In this document: piece by piece, positions 18,527 through 26,437 of the stretch
Position numbering within the stretch: position 1 is the first letter of the stretch
Layout of the letters: each line of letters opens with the position of its first letter
From: Burkholderia sp052045245
Lineage (GTDB): Bacteria > Pseudomonadota > Gammaproteobacteria > Burkholderiales > Burkholderiaceae
DNA length: 64,000 nucleotides
Assembly (NCBI RefSeq): GCF_052045245.1
Contig: NZ_JBQEON010000002.1
Coordinates: 62,001 to 126,000 of the forward strand
Direction: 5' to 3'
Translations under genes and position numbers: made by a program
Notes under the pieces: model-generated
What the model was told of the DNA's origin: nothing
Seen by the model: only the letters and a program-made list of their open reading frames with translations
The model's database searches: none

Positions 18527-18628
18527 GCGGTCAGGCGACACCGGAACAGCCGGCAGCGTGACGTGCGATCGCGAATGCGGCCTCCACTTGTCGGATGAAA
18601 CCGGCCGGGCACGCCGGCCGGGTGCGCA

Positions 18629-19594
18629 TCACTGAAAGTGATGCACGTACCGCAGCACCAGCCGCGTGCCCTGCGGCCGGTTGCGTGCATAGACCTCGAA
18701 GTAGGCGTTGAACAGCAGATGATCCTGCGGCGAGAAGCTGACCATGGCACCCGGCCCGATCGCCAGCACGGCTTCCCGCGTGCCGGAGACATCCTGGCCG
18801 TTCGCCTTCATGTCGGTGGTCTGGCGCAGCCAGTAGCCGTTGAGCCCCAGCCGCAGCCCGGGCCGCACTTCGTATTCGGTCGCGAAGTTCGCATGAACGG
18901 CCTGACCGGCCTGCGTCGAGCTCACGTCGGGCCCGAGCGCCGTCGCCGGCGCGTGATTGGTCGCATTCCACAGATAGTGCAGGCGCCACGAGACGGTCCA
19001 TTTCGGCGTGACCCAGAACGTCGCGGCCCAGTACGGATCGAACGACCAGAAATGGCTGCCCGGATTGATCGCGCGTGCCGGATCGTACGCGCCGGTTGGC
19101 GCGATGAACTGGAATTCCACGCGCTGCGCGAAGCGCGGCCCCTGCGCGCCCATTACCGGATCGAACTGGACGAACGGGCCGACCAGCAGATCGCCGAACC
19201 CGGCGCGCGAATTCAGCGCGACGTTGCCGATGCCGTCGTTCGTATGCACGGACGCCACCCACGGCAGGATCACGTCGAGCCCCGGATGCATGCCGCCGAA
19301 CGTCAGCGGCGCCTGGTAGACGAGCTGGCTCAGCCCCGCGAACAAGTCGATGTCCTGCTTCGGCAACCCGACCTTGTTGCCCGCATTGTCGTTGATGCGG
19401 CCAGCCGTGTAGTACTCGAGATACTGCGTGCCGTACCAGCCGGAGCCGGCCGGCGGCATCCCGTCGAGGAAGCTGGTCATCCCCAGGTTGACCGCCGGCA
19501 GGTCGGTTGCATGGGCCGGCGTGGGTCCGGTCAAGCCGGCGAACACGAGGCCCGCGATCGCAAGCAGGCGAGAGCCGCATTTCATCATCACCAT
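18629..19594 (-). CDS. SphA/MetA-type outer-membrane channel protein
   Basis: Protein of 321 residues with an N-terminal signal peptide (about 30 residues, ending near THA-ATD). Alternating aromatic beta-strand segments follow and it ends in HHFQ, consistent with an outer-membrane barrel. The pattern LVGPFVQFDPVMGAQGPRFA, QFIAPTGAYDP and FDPYWAATFWVTPKW matches the phenol-degradation MetA/SphA channel family, often found beside aromatic catabolic genes. It is 27 bp downstream of the flavin reductase on the same strand, so it is probably the last gene of the indole operon and aids uptake of the hydrophobic substrate. Confidence 0.78.
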   Translation of the reverse strand: MVMMKCGSRLLAIAGLVFAGLTGPTPAHATDLPAVNLGMTSFLDGMPPAGSGWYGTQYLEYYTAGRINDNAGNKVGLPKQDIDLFAGLSQLVYQAPLTFGGMHPGLDVILPWVASVHTNDGIGNVALNSRAGFGDLLVGPFVQFDPVMGAQGPRFAQRVEFQFIAPTGAYDPARAINPGSHFWSFDPYWAATFWVTPKWTVSWRLHYLWNATNHAPATALGPDVSSTQAGQAVHANFATEYEVRPGLRLGLNGYWLRQTTDMKANGQDVSGTREAVLAIGPGAMVSFSPQDHLLFNAYFEVYARNRPQGTRLVLRYVHHFQ

Positions 19595-19621
19595 CTCCTG
19601 AATTTTTATTTGTATGACTAA

Positions 19622-20149
19622 TCAAACGGCGCGAGAAAGTTCGGGATGCGCCGAGATCGCGTGGTACTGGCCCGCATGGAACACGAGCGGCGCATGGCCG
19701 AACGCAGCGAATTCCTCGATCTGGCCGATGAACAGCAGGTGATCGCCGCCTTCGTAATGGCCGACGTTGCGGCACACGAAGCGCGCGCTGGCCCCGTCGA
19801 GGCAGGGCACGCCGCCGGCCTGCGCATCCCGGTGCGGCACGCCGTCGAACTTGTCGGCGCTCGGCGTCGCGAAGCGGCGCGACAGCTCGATCTGGTCGTG
19901 CGCGAGGATATTGATCGCGAAGTGCGTGGCCGCCACGAAATCCGGCCGGCTCGGCGCGACCTTGCGCAGGCTCCACAGCACGAGCGGCGGGTCGAGCGAC
20001 AGCGACGAGAACGAATTGGCGGTGAGGCCGACCTTGCGTCCGTCCGGCGAGCGCGTGGTGATCACGGTGACGCCGGTCGGAAACTGCCCGAAGGCGGCGC
20101 GCAATTGCAGCGGATCGAGGACAGGGGGGCAGGAAACGGTGGTGTCCAT
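19622..20149 (-). CDS. iifD: Flavin reductase of the indole monooxygenase
   Basis: Protein of 175 residues of the HpaC/StyB flavin reductase family: PTGVTVITT, GLTANSFSSLSLDPPLVLWSL and the C-terminal GGDHLLFIGQIEEF are the FMN/FAD-binding landmarks. It would supply reduced FAD to the adjacent StyA-like monooxygenase. The start at 20149 is preceded by GGAG inside the end of the upstream gene (5-bp gap), indicating coupling. An upstream in-frame codon at 20218 would only extend into the monooxygenase gene and was rejected. Confidence 0.85.
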   Translation of the reverse strand: MDTTVSCPPVLDPLQLRAAFGQFPTGVTVITTRSPDGRKVGLTANSFSSLSLDPPLVLWSLRKVAPSRPDFVAATHFAINILAHDQIELSRRFATPSADKFDGVPHRDAQAGGVPCLDGASARFVCRNVGHYEGGDHLLFIGQIEEFAAFGHAPLVFHAGQYHAISAHPELSRAV

Positions 20150-20154
20150 GGCGC

Positions 20155-21393
20155 TTACTCCGAACGCGCGGCATGGGCGCGGACCAGCGCCGCGCAGGCC
20201 GACGGCTCGAACCACCACGGCGAGAATTCGCGCGGATCGTCGAAACCGTTGACGATCTGCGACGCGAGCGACGGGAACTGGCCGGCCGCGCCGAGCAGCT
20301 CGAGGATGTGCGGCGGCGGCGGGGTGAGCAGCGAGTTGGTCCAGCGCACGACATGCTGCGCATAGGCCCAGTAGCGCTCGAACGTGTCATGCATCCAGCC
20401 TTCGTCGAACGGCTCGGCCTCGCGCGAGAGGATCGCCTCGCCGTAGACCTTCGCGCATTTCGCCGCATTGTTCGAGCCCTGGCCGGTGATCGGATCGTTG
20501 ACGACCACCGCATCGGCCATGCCGAACACGGTGCGGCCCGACGGCAGGCGGAAGAACGGCTTGCGCACGGTCGGCGTGAAGCGTCCGGACAGCACGCCGT
20601 TCGGATCGGTGAGTTCGACGTCGCGGCAGCGTTCGAATTCCCACGGCACGTAGTGCTGCAGGAACGACAGGCTGCGGTCGAGATGCTGCTCGGGCGTCTT
20701 CACGTCGGCCCAGCAGTCGAGCGGGCCGCCGGGGATCCCTTCGAACACCATGATCTCGCACGGGCCCGTCGTGGTCAGCGCGGGAAACACGAAGTATTCG
20801 CCGATGCCGGGCAGCAGGTTGAAGCGCACGCGCGAATACGGCTGGCTCGGCGTCATGCCCTTCACGTAGGTGAGCGCCAGCGCGCGTTGCGGGCGCTCGA
20901 ACGCGCTGCGCGCGTCGTCGCGGCCCAGCAGGTTGACGACGTCACCCTTGCCGGCGGCGAGCAGCACGAGATCGTGGCTGCGCGCGAGGTCCTCGAGCTC
21001 CGGCACGCCGACGTCGCAGAGGCGCACGTCCGCGCCGCGGCGCTGGATCGCGTCGAGCCAGTCGGCCATCTTCACGCGCTGGTCGACGGATTGCGCATAG
21101 CGGGTCAGCCGCGACGACCAGTCGATCGCCTTGCGGCCGTTGCCGTCCGGATGCGGCACGGCAATGCCGATGCCGTCGACGGACGGGCACGCTTCTTCCC
21201 AGGTATTCAGGCCGAGGTCGCGCTCGATCTGCAGCGCGGTATGGAACATGCACTGGCTCGACATGACCTTGCCGGTGCGGATCTGTTGCGCGTCGCGGTT
21301 GGTCGCGAGCGTGACGTGATAGCCCTGGTCGAGCAGCGTGAAGGCGAGTTGCAGGCCGGACTGGCCGGCACCGACGATAGCGATGCGTTTCAT
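20155..21393 (-). CDS. iifC: Styrene/indole monooxygenase large subunit (StyA-like)
   Basis: Protein of 412 residues. The N-terminal FAD-binding motif is VGAGQSGLQLA (GxGxxG, residues 7-17), a central block reads MVFEGIPGGPLDCW, and the second flavin motif is MADAVVVNDPITGQGSNNAA. The architecture is that of group E flavoprotein monooxygenases (StyA, IndA, IifC), which epoxidise styrene or hydroxylate indole with reduced FAD from a partner reductase. With an SDR and a DLH-like protein next to it rather than a styrene-oxide isomerase, indole is the likelier substrate. The homology is clear; the substrate is inferred. Confidence 0.85.
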   Translation of the reverse strand: MKRIAIVGAGQSGLQLAFTLLDQGYHVTLATNRDAQQIRTGKVMSSQCMFHTALQIERDLGLNTWEEACPSVDGIGIAVPHPDGNGRKAIDWSSRLTRYAQSVDQRVKMADWLDAIQRRGADVRLCDVGVPELEDLARSHDLVLLAAGKGDVVNLLGRDDARSAFERPQRALALTYVKGMTPSQPYSRVRFNLLPGIGEYFVFPALTTTGPCEIMVFEGIPGGPLDCWADVKTPEQHLDRSLSFLQHYVPWEFERCRDVELTDPNGVLSGRFTPTVRKPFFRLPSGRTVFGMADAVVVNDPITGQGSNNAAKCAKVYGEAILSREAEPFDEGWMHDTFERYWAYAQHVVRWTNSLLTPPPPHILELLGAAGQFPSLASQIVNGFDDPREFSPWWFEPSACAALVRAHAARSE

Positions 21394-21453
21394 GATGACA
21401 TCCTTTAGAACGAATGACTTGGGACGGAGCGGAGCGGTGGAAACGGCCCGCGG

Positions 21454-22242
21454 TTACTCGGCCAGGCGCGGAATCGCCGGCACGGCCTGCTCGGGGCCCA
21501 TCGCGGCGTAGCCGCCGTCCACCGCGTAGTCGGCGCCCGTTACGAAGCTCGCCGCATCGCTCAACAGGAACGTGACGACCTGCGCGACTTCCGACGGATC
21601 GCCGACGCGGCCGAGCAGATGAAACGGCGCGGCGACGCGATCGGTCTTCGCGCGGTCGCCGTGCGTCAGCTCGTCCATCACGCGCGACCACGTCCATCCC
21701 GGCGACACCGAGTTGACGCGAATCCGGTCGGCGGCGAGATCCATCGCCATGCTGCGCGTGAGCTGGCGGATCGCGGCCTTCGAGGTCGGATAGAGCCAGC
21801 GCCCCGTCTGCGCGCATTGCGCGGAGATCGAGCTGAAGTTCACGATCGCGCCGCCGCCGCGCCGCGTCAGGTACGGATGCACGGCCTTGACCAGCATCGC
21901 GGCCGACACGACGTTGACGTCCATCGCCCCGAGCCAGTCGCGGCGTGACGCCTGGATGCCGTTGTCGACGTAGCTGCAGGCCAGGTTGACCAGCAGGTCG
22001 ATCGCACCGAAGCGTTCGGCGACGGCCGACACCGCGTGTTCGATCGCGCGGTCGTCGGTGATGTCGGTGGCGACGAACATCCCGCGTTCGCCGAGCGTAG
22101 CGGCGACGCGTGCACCGTTGTCCGCATCGAGATCGAGGATCGCGACGCACGCGCCGGCGCGGCTCAGGTCCTGCGCGACGGCGGCGCCGATCAGCGTGGC
22201 GCCGCCGGTGACGATCGCGACTTTGCCAGCAAGGGCAGTCAT
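21454..22242 (-). CDS. iifB: Short-chain dehydrogenase, indole dihydrodiol type
   Basis: Protein of 262 residues, classical SDR: NAD(P)-binding VTGGATLIGAAVA at 12-24 (Gly-rich, slightly divergent from TGxxxGIG), NLA motif, catalytic Ser in NFSSISAQ, and YPTSK for Tyr and Lys. In the Acinetobacter iif pathway the corresponding enzyme oxidises indole-2,3-dihydrodiol to 3-hydroxyindolin-2-one. Gene order here (DLH-like, SDR, monooxygenase, reductase) agrees with that pathway. It lies 60 bp upstream of the monooxygenase and 66 bp downstream of the DLH-like gene. Confidence 0.83.
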   Translation of the reverse strand: MTALAGKVAIVTGGATLIGAAVAQDLSRAGACVAILDLDADNGARVAATLGERGMFVATDITDDRAIEHAVSAVAERFGAIDLLVNLACSYVDNGIQASRRDWLGAMDVNVVSAAMLVKAVHPYLTRRGGGAIVNFSSISAQCAQTGRWLYPTSKAAIRQLTRSMAMDLAADRIRVNSVSPGWTWSRVMDELTHGDRAKTDRVAAPFHLLGRVGDPSEVAQVVTFLLSDAASFVTGADYAVDGGYAAMGPEQAVPAIPRLAE

Positions 22243-22308
22243 GGGGTGTCTCCTGGAAGGATTGAATGAAGGCGGCGCGCGTCGAATGCGCGCCGCCGTA
22301 TCCGGTCA

Positions 22309-23538
22309 TTACGCGCGGTCGTGCCAGCGCTGCATCAACCGGTTCGACGGCACGGTTTCGTCGAGCAGCTTGCGCGCCGTTTCCACGCCGGCGACGGGCA
22401 GCCCGGCCGCGTCGAGCAGGCCGATCTGCACGAGCACGCTGGCCTGGTCCCAGTAGATATGCTCGTGATACAGCTTGTCGCCGCGGAACTTGACGATCGC
22501 GACGAGCGGGATCTCGACGCGCTTGCCGGTCGGCGCGACGCCGGGCAGCATCCAGTCGATCTCGGTCGTATGCGTGAAGCAGAACAGCAGTTCGTCGACG
22601 ATCTGGCTCGCGCCGACGGTGCGCGAGATCGGCGTGATCGTCGTGTCCGGCGGGTTCGCATGCACGAAGTGATGCGTGTAGAAGCGCTTGAGCTCGTCGT
22701 ACCCGACGCCGCCCGTCAGCGTCGGAATATGGTTCACGTAAGGTTGCGCGACCATCGTGGCCATCGTCGCATCGACGTTGCGCGTGTCGAATTCGTGCCG
22801 CAGATGTTCTTCCCACAGGGTGGACAGGTCGTAGTGCGGGCCGAGCGCCGCGCGGAACGCGGCGATCGCGCGCTGGTGCGCCATCACCGCGGCCGCCTTG
22901 TCGAAATGATCGCCGCCGACGCGTGCGAACGCATGATCGACGCCCGGGTACACGTACACTTCGACCCCATCGCGCCCCGCGAGCGCCGCGGCGATGCGCT
23001 GCTGCGCGTCGGGCGGGCAGAAGCGGTCCTGCGCGGCGATCTGCAGCACGAGCCGGCCGCGCAGGTGGGCGGCCTCGTCGAGCGCGTGCTCGATCCCCAC
23101 GCCGTAGTAACTGACGGCGGCGGCCACCTCCGGCAGCCGGCAGGCGGCGAGATACGCGAGCTTGCCGCCGAGGCAGTAGCCGAGCACGCCCGCGCGGCCC
23201 GTGCATTCCGGCCGTTGCGTGAGCACGGCCAGCGCGGCGGCGACGTCCTCGACGCCCTTGTTCTCGTCGTACTCGCGGTACAGCGCCATCGCGCGCTCGA
23301 AGTCGGGCGCGGTGTAGCCGAGCTCGATGCCGGGCGCCTGGCGCCAGAACAGGTCGGGCACGAGCACCGTGTAGCCTTCCTCGGCGTAATAGTCGGCCAC
23401 GTCGCGCATCGTCGCGTTCGCGCCGAAGATCTCGTGACACAGCACGATGCCGGGCCCCGTGCCGCCGGCCGGCGTGCTCAGGTATGCGCGAAACGCCCCG
23501 CCGTCCGGCGACGGGATCTCGATGTATCGTCCTTCCAT
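22309..23538 (-). CDS. iifA: Dienelactone-hydrolase-like / NTF2-like fusion, first gene of the indole operon
   Basis: Protein of 409 residues. Residues about 1-235 are an alpha/beta-hydrolase of the dienelactone hydrolase type with a Cys-Asp-His triad: C122 in GYCLGG, D171 in AAQDRF, H202 in GVDHAF. Residues about 255-395 resemble a SnoaL/NTF2-like cone domain. In the characterised iif pathway the first gene product is a cofactor-independent oxygenase converting 3-hydroxyindolin-2-one to anthranilate; I assign this gene to that role by position. The start at 23538 was chosen because GGAGGGACAC immediately precedes it, whereas ATGs at 23550 and 23568 have no such site. Confidence 0.75.
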   Translation of the reverse strand: MEGRYIEIPSPDGGAFRAYLSTPAGGTGPGIVLCHEIFGANATMRDVADYYAEEGYTVLVPDLFWRQAPGIELGYTAPDFERAMALYREYDENKGVEDVAAALAVLTQRPECTGRAGVLGYCLGGKLAYLAACRLPEVAAAVSYYGVGIEHALDEAAHLRGRLVLQIAAQDRFCPPDAQQRIAAALAGRDGVEVYVYPGVDHAFARVGGDHFDKAAAVMAHQRAIAAFRAALGPHYDLSTLWEEHLRHEFDTRNVDATMATMVAQPYVNHIPTLTGGVGYDELKRFYTHHFVHANPPDTTITPISRTVGASQIVDELLFCFTHTTEIDWMLPGVAPTGKRVEIPLVAIVKFRGDKLYHEHIYWDQASVLVQIGLLDAAGLPVAGVETARKLLDETVPSNRLMQRWHDRA

Positions 23539-23892
23539 GTGTCCCTCCATTTCGTTCGTGGCTTGCATGGGCCCAGTATTGGCGGACGAAACGCGCGTTT
23601 CTATCCGCTTTCTTCGACCGGTATCCGCGAATTCCGGAAACCTGTGGAGCGGCCCGCCGCGCCGGGGCCGGAACGCGGCGCACTGCGGGTATGTGCGGAT
23701 GCGGAAGCCTCGCACAGTTTTCTACGATGCGCGAACGGCCCGCTTCTTGCGTCAGGTACGCAGGGCTTGCGTCGTGTAGCGACGCGGACTGTCCGGATAC
23801 GCCGGGCGCTATCCGGATCGTGCGACGGGATTCCCCGGAATCGGGAACGCGTGCACGGCGCAAGTGCGATCGAGCACGACGGGAGAACTTCG
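23539..23892. promoter_or_regulatory. Divergent promoter region, iifA and AraC activator
   Basis: A 354-bp gap without an open frame that looks coding. It holds two inverted repeats: GAAACGCGCGTTTC at 23588-23601, a perfect 14-bp palindrome 50 bp before iifA, and TCCGGATA-N10-TATCCGGA at 23792-23817, about 75 bp before the regulator. Either could bind the AraC protein or another factor; no convincing sigma-70 hexamers were identified. Confidence 0.5.
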
Positions 23893-24918
23893 ATGGGGCA
23901 ATTTTCGGGAACGGGCTGGCTGGGCGACGCCACCTGTTTCAATCGCGACACGCTGTTGCTGCAGTCGAACGACGTCGACGAAGTGCGCGCGCGCGTGGCG
24001 GACGTGTTCAAGCCGCATCGGCTCACGCTGACCGGCGATTCGCACGCGCTGCACAGCCGCATGCACCACGCGCGCTGGGGCAACCTGTCGCTGAACCTGC
24101 TTGATTACGGCGGCGAGGTATCGATCGAACCCGGGCCGCTCGAACACTTCTATCTGTTGCAGATGCCGCTGCGCGGCGATGCCGAGATCGAATGCGGCGC
24201 GGCGCGCTTCGTGTCGTCGCCCGACACCGCGTCGCTGCTGTCGCCGACGCTGTCGTTGCGGATGCGGTGGGGCGAAGCATGCCCGCAAGTGATCCTGCGC
24301 ATCGAGCGCGAGGTGATGGAGCGGCATGCGCGGCGGCATTTCGGCGACGACCGGCGCGTGCCGGTGGAGTTCGAGCCGGAATTCAGCCTGGCGTCGCCGC
24401 AGGGCGCATGCCTCGCGCAAATGCTGCCGATGCTGGCCGACGCGATCGCCACCGACGGGCATCCGCTGCGCCATCCGCTCGCGTTCGAGCAACTCGAATC
24501 GACGCTGCTCAACCTGTTGCTGTACGGCCACCCGAACACCGCACGCAACGGCACCCGCGCGGCGCCGGCGCCGCTCGCGCCGTTCTATGTGCGGCGCGTC
24601 GAGGACTACATCCGCGCGCATGTCGACGAGCCGCTGACGATCGAACGGCTCGCCGAACTCGCGGGCGTCAGCCCGAGCACGCTGTTCGCCGGGTTCCGCA
24701 ATCGCCACGGCCTCACGCCGATGGCCTTCGTGCGCCAGTTGCGGCTGCAACATGTGCGCGACGAACTGCTCGACGAAGCGACACCGGGGCTCGCATCGGT
24801 GACGGACATCGCGCTGAAATGGGGTTTCGCGCACCTCGGGCGGTTCGCGATCGACTACAAGCGCGCGTTCGGGGAATCGCCGTCGGCGACGCTCAGGATG
24901 CGGCGCGTGCGGGGCTGA
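23893..24918 (+). CDS. iifR: AraC-family activator of the indole cluster
   Basis: Protein of 341 residues with an N-terminal AraC-ligand-binding-like region (DYGGEVSIEPGPLEHFYLLQ onwards, cupin-like strands). The C-terminal double helix-turn-helix includes LTIERLAELAGVSPSTLFAG and the second-helix block VTDIALKWGFAHLGRFAIDY with the GESPSATLR end. The start is supported by GGGAGAACTTCG. Divergence from the catabolic genes across a 354-bp gap is the usual arrangement for a dedicated activator responding to substrate or intermediate; a comparable AraC gene (iifR) accompanies known indole clusters. Confidence 0.82.
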   Translation: MGQFSGTGWLGDATCFNRDTLLLQSNDVDEVRARVADVFKPHRLTLTGDSHALHSRMHHARWGNLSLNLLDYGGEVSIEPGPLEHFYLLQMPLRGDAEIECGAARFVSSPDTASLLSPTLSLRMRWGEACPQVILRIEREVMERHARRHFGDDRRVPVEFEPEFSLASPQGACLAQMLPMLADAIATDGHPLRHPLAFEQLESTLLNLLLYGHPNTARNGTRAAPAPLAPFYVRRVEDYIRAHVDEPLTIERLAELAGVSPSTLFAGFRNRHGLTPMAFVRQLRLQHVRDELLDEATPGLASVTDIALKWGFAHLGRFAIDYKRAFGESPSATLRMRRVRG

Positions 24919-24964
24919 CGCGCGCGCCCGGTTGAAAGTCTGGCACAGGCGTGAGCGCGCGAGC

Positions 24965-24978
24965 TTGACGCACGTCAT
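24965..24978. promoter_or_regulatory. FNR/Dnr-type box upstream of nnrS
   Basis: TTGAC-GCAC-GTCAT, matching the CRP/FNR-superfamily pattern TTGAC-N4-GTCAA at nine of ten positions. It is centred about 107 bp before the nnrS start codon. In proteobacteria NnrS expression is controlled by NO- or anaerobiosis-sensing members of this family (NnrR, Dnr, Anr). Confidence 0.6.
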
Positions 24979-25078
24979 GAACGCGGACGATGCCACTGCG
25001 CCGCGTAGGGGCACGCCCCCACCTTGCGCGTCACGGGACTAGGATGAATGACGTCATCCTCGAATGCCGGAGACGTTC

Positions 25079-26272
25079 ATGAAAATCAGCGAACCGATGC
25101 GGGCCCCGTCGGCGCCCGATACGCTGCCGTTGCTGCAGCTTGGGCTGCGGCCGTTCTATTTGACCGGTGCGCCGTTCGCGGCCATCGCCGTCGCGGTGTG
25201 GCTCGCGGCGTGGCACGGCATGCCGGCGGCCGGGCGTGCCGGCGCGATGACCGGGCTCATGTGGCACGTGCACGAGATGATCTTCGGCTTCGTGGCCGCG
25301 ATCGTCGTCGGTTTCCTGTTGACCGCCACGCGCGCGTGGACCGCGCGCGACACGCTGCGCGGCCCCGCGCTCGCCGCGCTGTGGCTGCTTTGGCTGGCGG
25401 GGCGCGTGCTCGTCTGGTCGGGGCCGGCGCTGCCCGCGGCCGTCGTCGATGCGCTGTTCCTGCCGGTGACGGCCATCGTGCTGCTGCGTGTGCTGATCTC
25501 GGCGAAGAACCGGCACAACGTGTTCCTGCCGGTCGCGCTGTTGCTGTTCGGTGCGTTGAACGTGCTGTTCCATACGGCCGTGATGACGGGGCGGACCGAT
25601 CTCGCGCTGCGTGAGGCCTACGCGGCGACGGGGCTCGTCGTGTTCTTCGTCGCGGTGATCACCGGGCGCATCGTGCCGATGTTCACGATGAACGCGATCC
25701 CCGGGTTCAAGATTCGCCGCTTCAGGATCGTGGACGCGCTCGCGGCGCCCGCGGTCGCGCTGACGCTGTTCGCGGATGCGCTCGGTGCGCCCGCGACGCT
25801 GCTGATCGCCGCGGCGCTCGCCACCGCCGTGCTGCATGCCTGGCGGCTCGCCGGCTGGCATTCGTGGCGGGTCGGCAAGCGGCCGATCGTGTGGATCCTG
25901 CACGTGTCATGCCTGTGGATTCCGGTCGGCTTCGTGCTGCTCGCGTTGTCGGTCGCGGGCGTGGTCGCGCACTCGCTCGCCGTGCATGCGTTGACCGTCG
26001 GCGCGATCGGCGGCGCGATCATCGCGATGATCACGCGCACGGCGCTCGGCCACACGGGGCGCATGCTCGTTGCCGGGCCGTGGGAACAGCTGTGTTACTG
26101 GCTGGTGATCGGTGCGGCGGTGATGCGCGTGTTCGGGCCGCTGATTCCGGGGGTGCCGTACGCGGTCTGGCTCGATGCGTCAGGTGCGTGCTGGATCGTC
26201 GCGTTCGTCGCGTACACGATTCATTACGCGCCGTTCCTGATGTCGCCGCGTGCCGATGGGCGGCGGGATTGA
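25079..26272 (+). CDS. nnrS: NnrS family protein
   Basis: Protein of 397 residues with about twelve hydrophobic segments and conserved metal-ligand candidates (HVHEMIFGFVAA, TARAW and GRIVPMFTMN), the signature of NnrS, a haem- and copper-containing inner-membrane protein that protects against NO-derived stress. The start at 25079 was chosen over 25064 because GGAG stands 8 bases before it. It is a single-gene unit: an FNR-like box lies upstream and a strong hairpin terminator downstream, shared with the convergent formaldehyde genes. Confidence 0.92.
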   Translation: MKISEPMRAPSAPDTLPLLQLGLRPFYLTGAPFAAIAVAVWLAAWHGMPAAGRAGAMTGLMWHVHEMIFGFVAAIVVGFLLTATRAWTARDTLRGPALAALWLLWLAGRVLVWSGPALPAAVVDALFLPVTAIVLLRVLISAKNRHNVFLPVALLLFGALNVLFHTAVMTGRTDLALREAYAATGLVVFFVAVITGRIVPMFTMNAIPGFKIRRFRIVDALAAPAVALTLFADALGAPATLLIAAALATAVLHAWRLAGWHSWRVGKRPIVWILHVSCLWIPVGFVLLALSVAGVVAHSLAVHALTVGAIGGAIIAMITRTALGHTGRMLVAGPWEQLCYWLVIGAAVMRVFGPLIPGVPYAVWLDASGACWIVAFVAYTIHYAPFLMSPRADGRRD

Positions 26273-26359
26273 TGCCCGGACGTCGTGGTCGGGCCGCTCG
26301 CGTGAGCGTATCGAGCTGTGTCGGCTTCGCGCCCGACGGCGGATGATTTGAAATGCGTC

Positions 26360-26389
26360 GCGCCGGCAAGCCTTGCGGCTTGCCGGCGC
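26360..26389. terminator. Strong bidirectional terminator hairpin, nnrS / frmA
   Basis: Perfect 13-bp inverted repeat with a 4-base loop: GCGCCGGCAAGCC (26360-26372), TTGC, GGCTTGCCGGCGC (26377-26389). It lies between the convergent nnrS (ends 26272) and frmA (ends 26438), well placed to stop transcription from both sides, although no long T-tract flanks it. Confidence 0.8.
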
Positions 26390-26437
26390 GCATCGCGCAG
26401 GGGACCGGTCGCGGAAACCCGTCTCCCGACGCGTATT

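Noticed and set aside
20155..21393. Styrene degradation cluster
   Set aside because: StyA/StyB-like genes fit, but styrene-oxide isomerase and phenylacetaldehyde dehydrogenase are absent, while an SDR and DLH-like gene fit the indole route.
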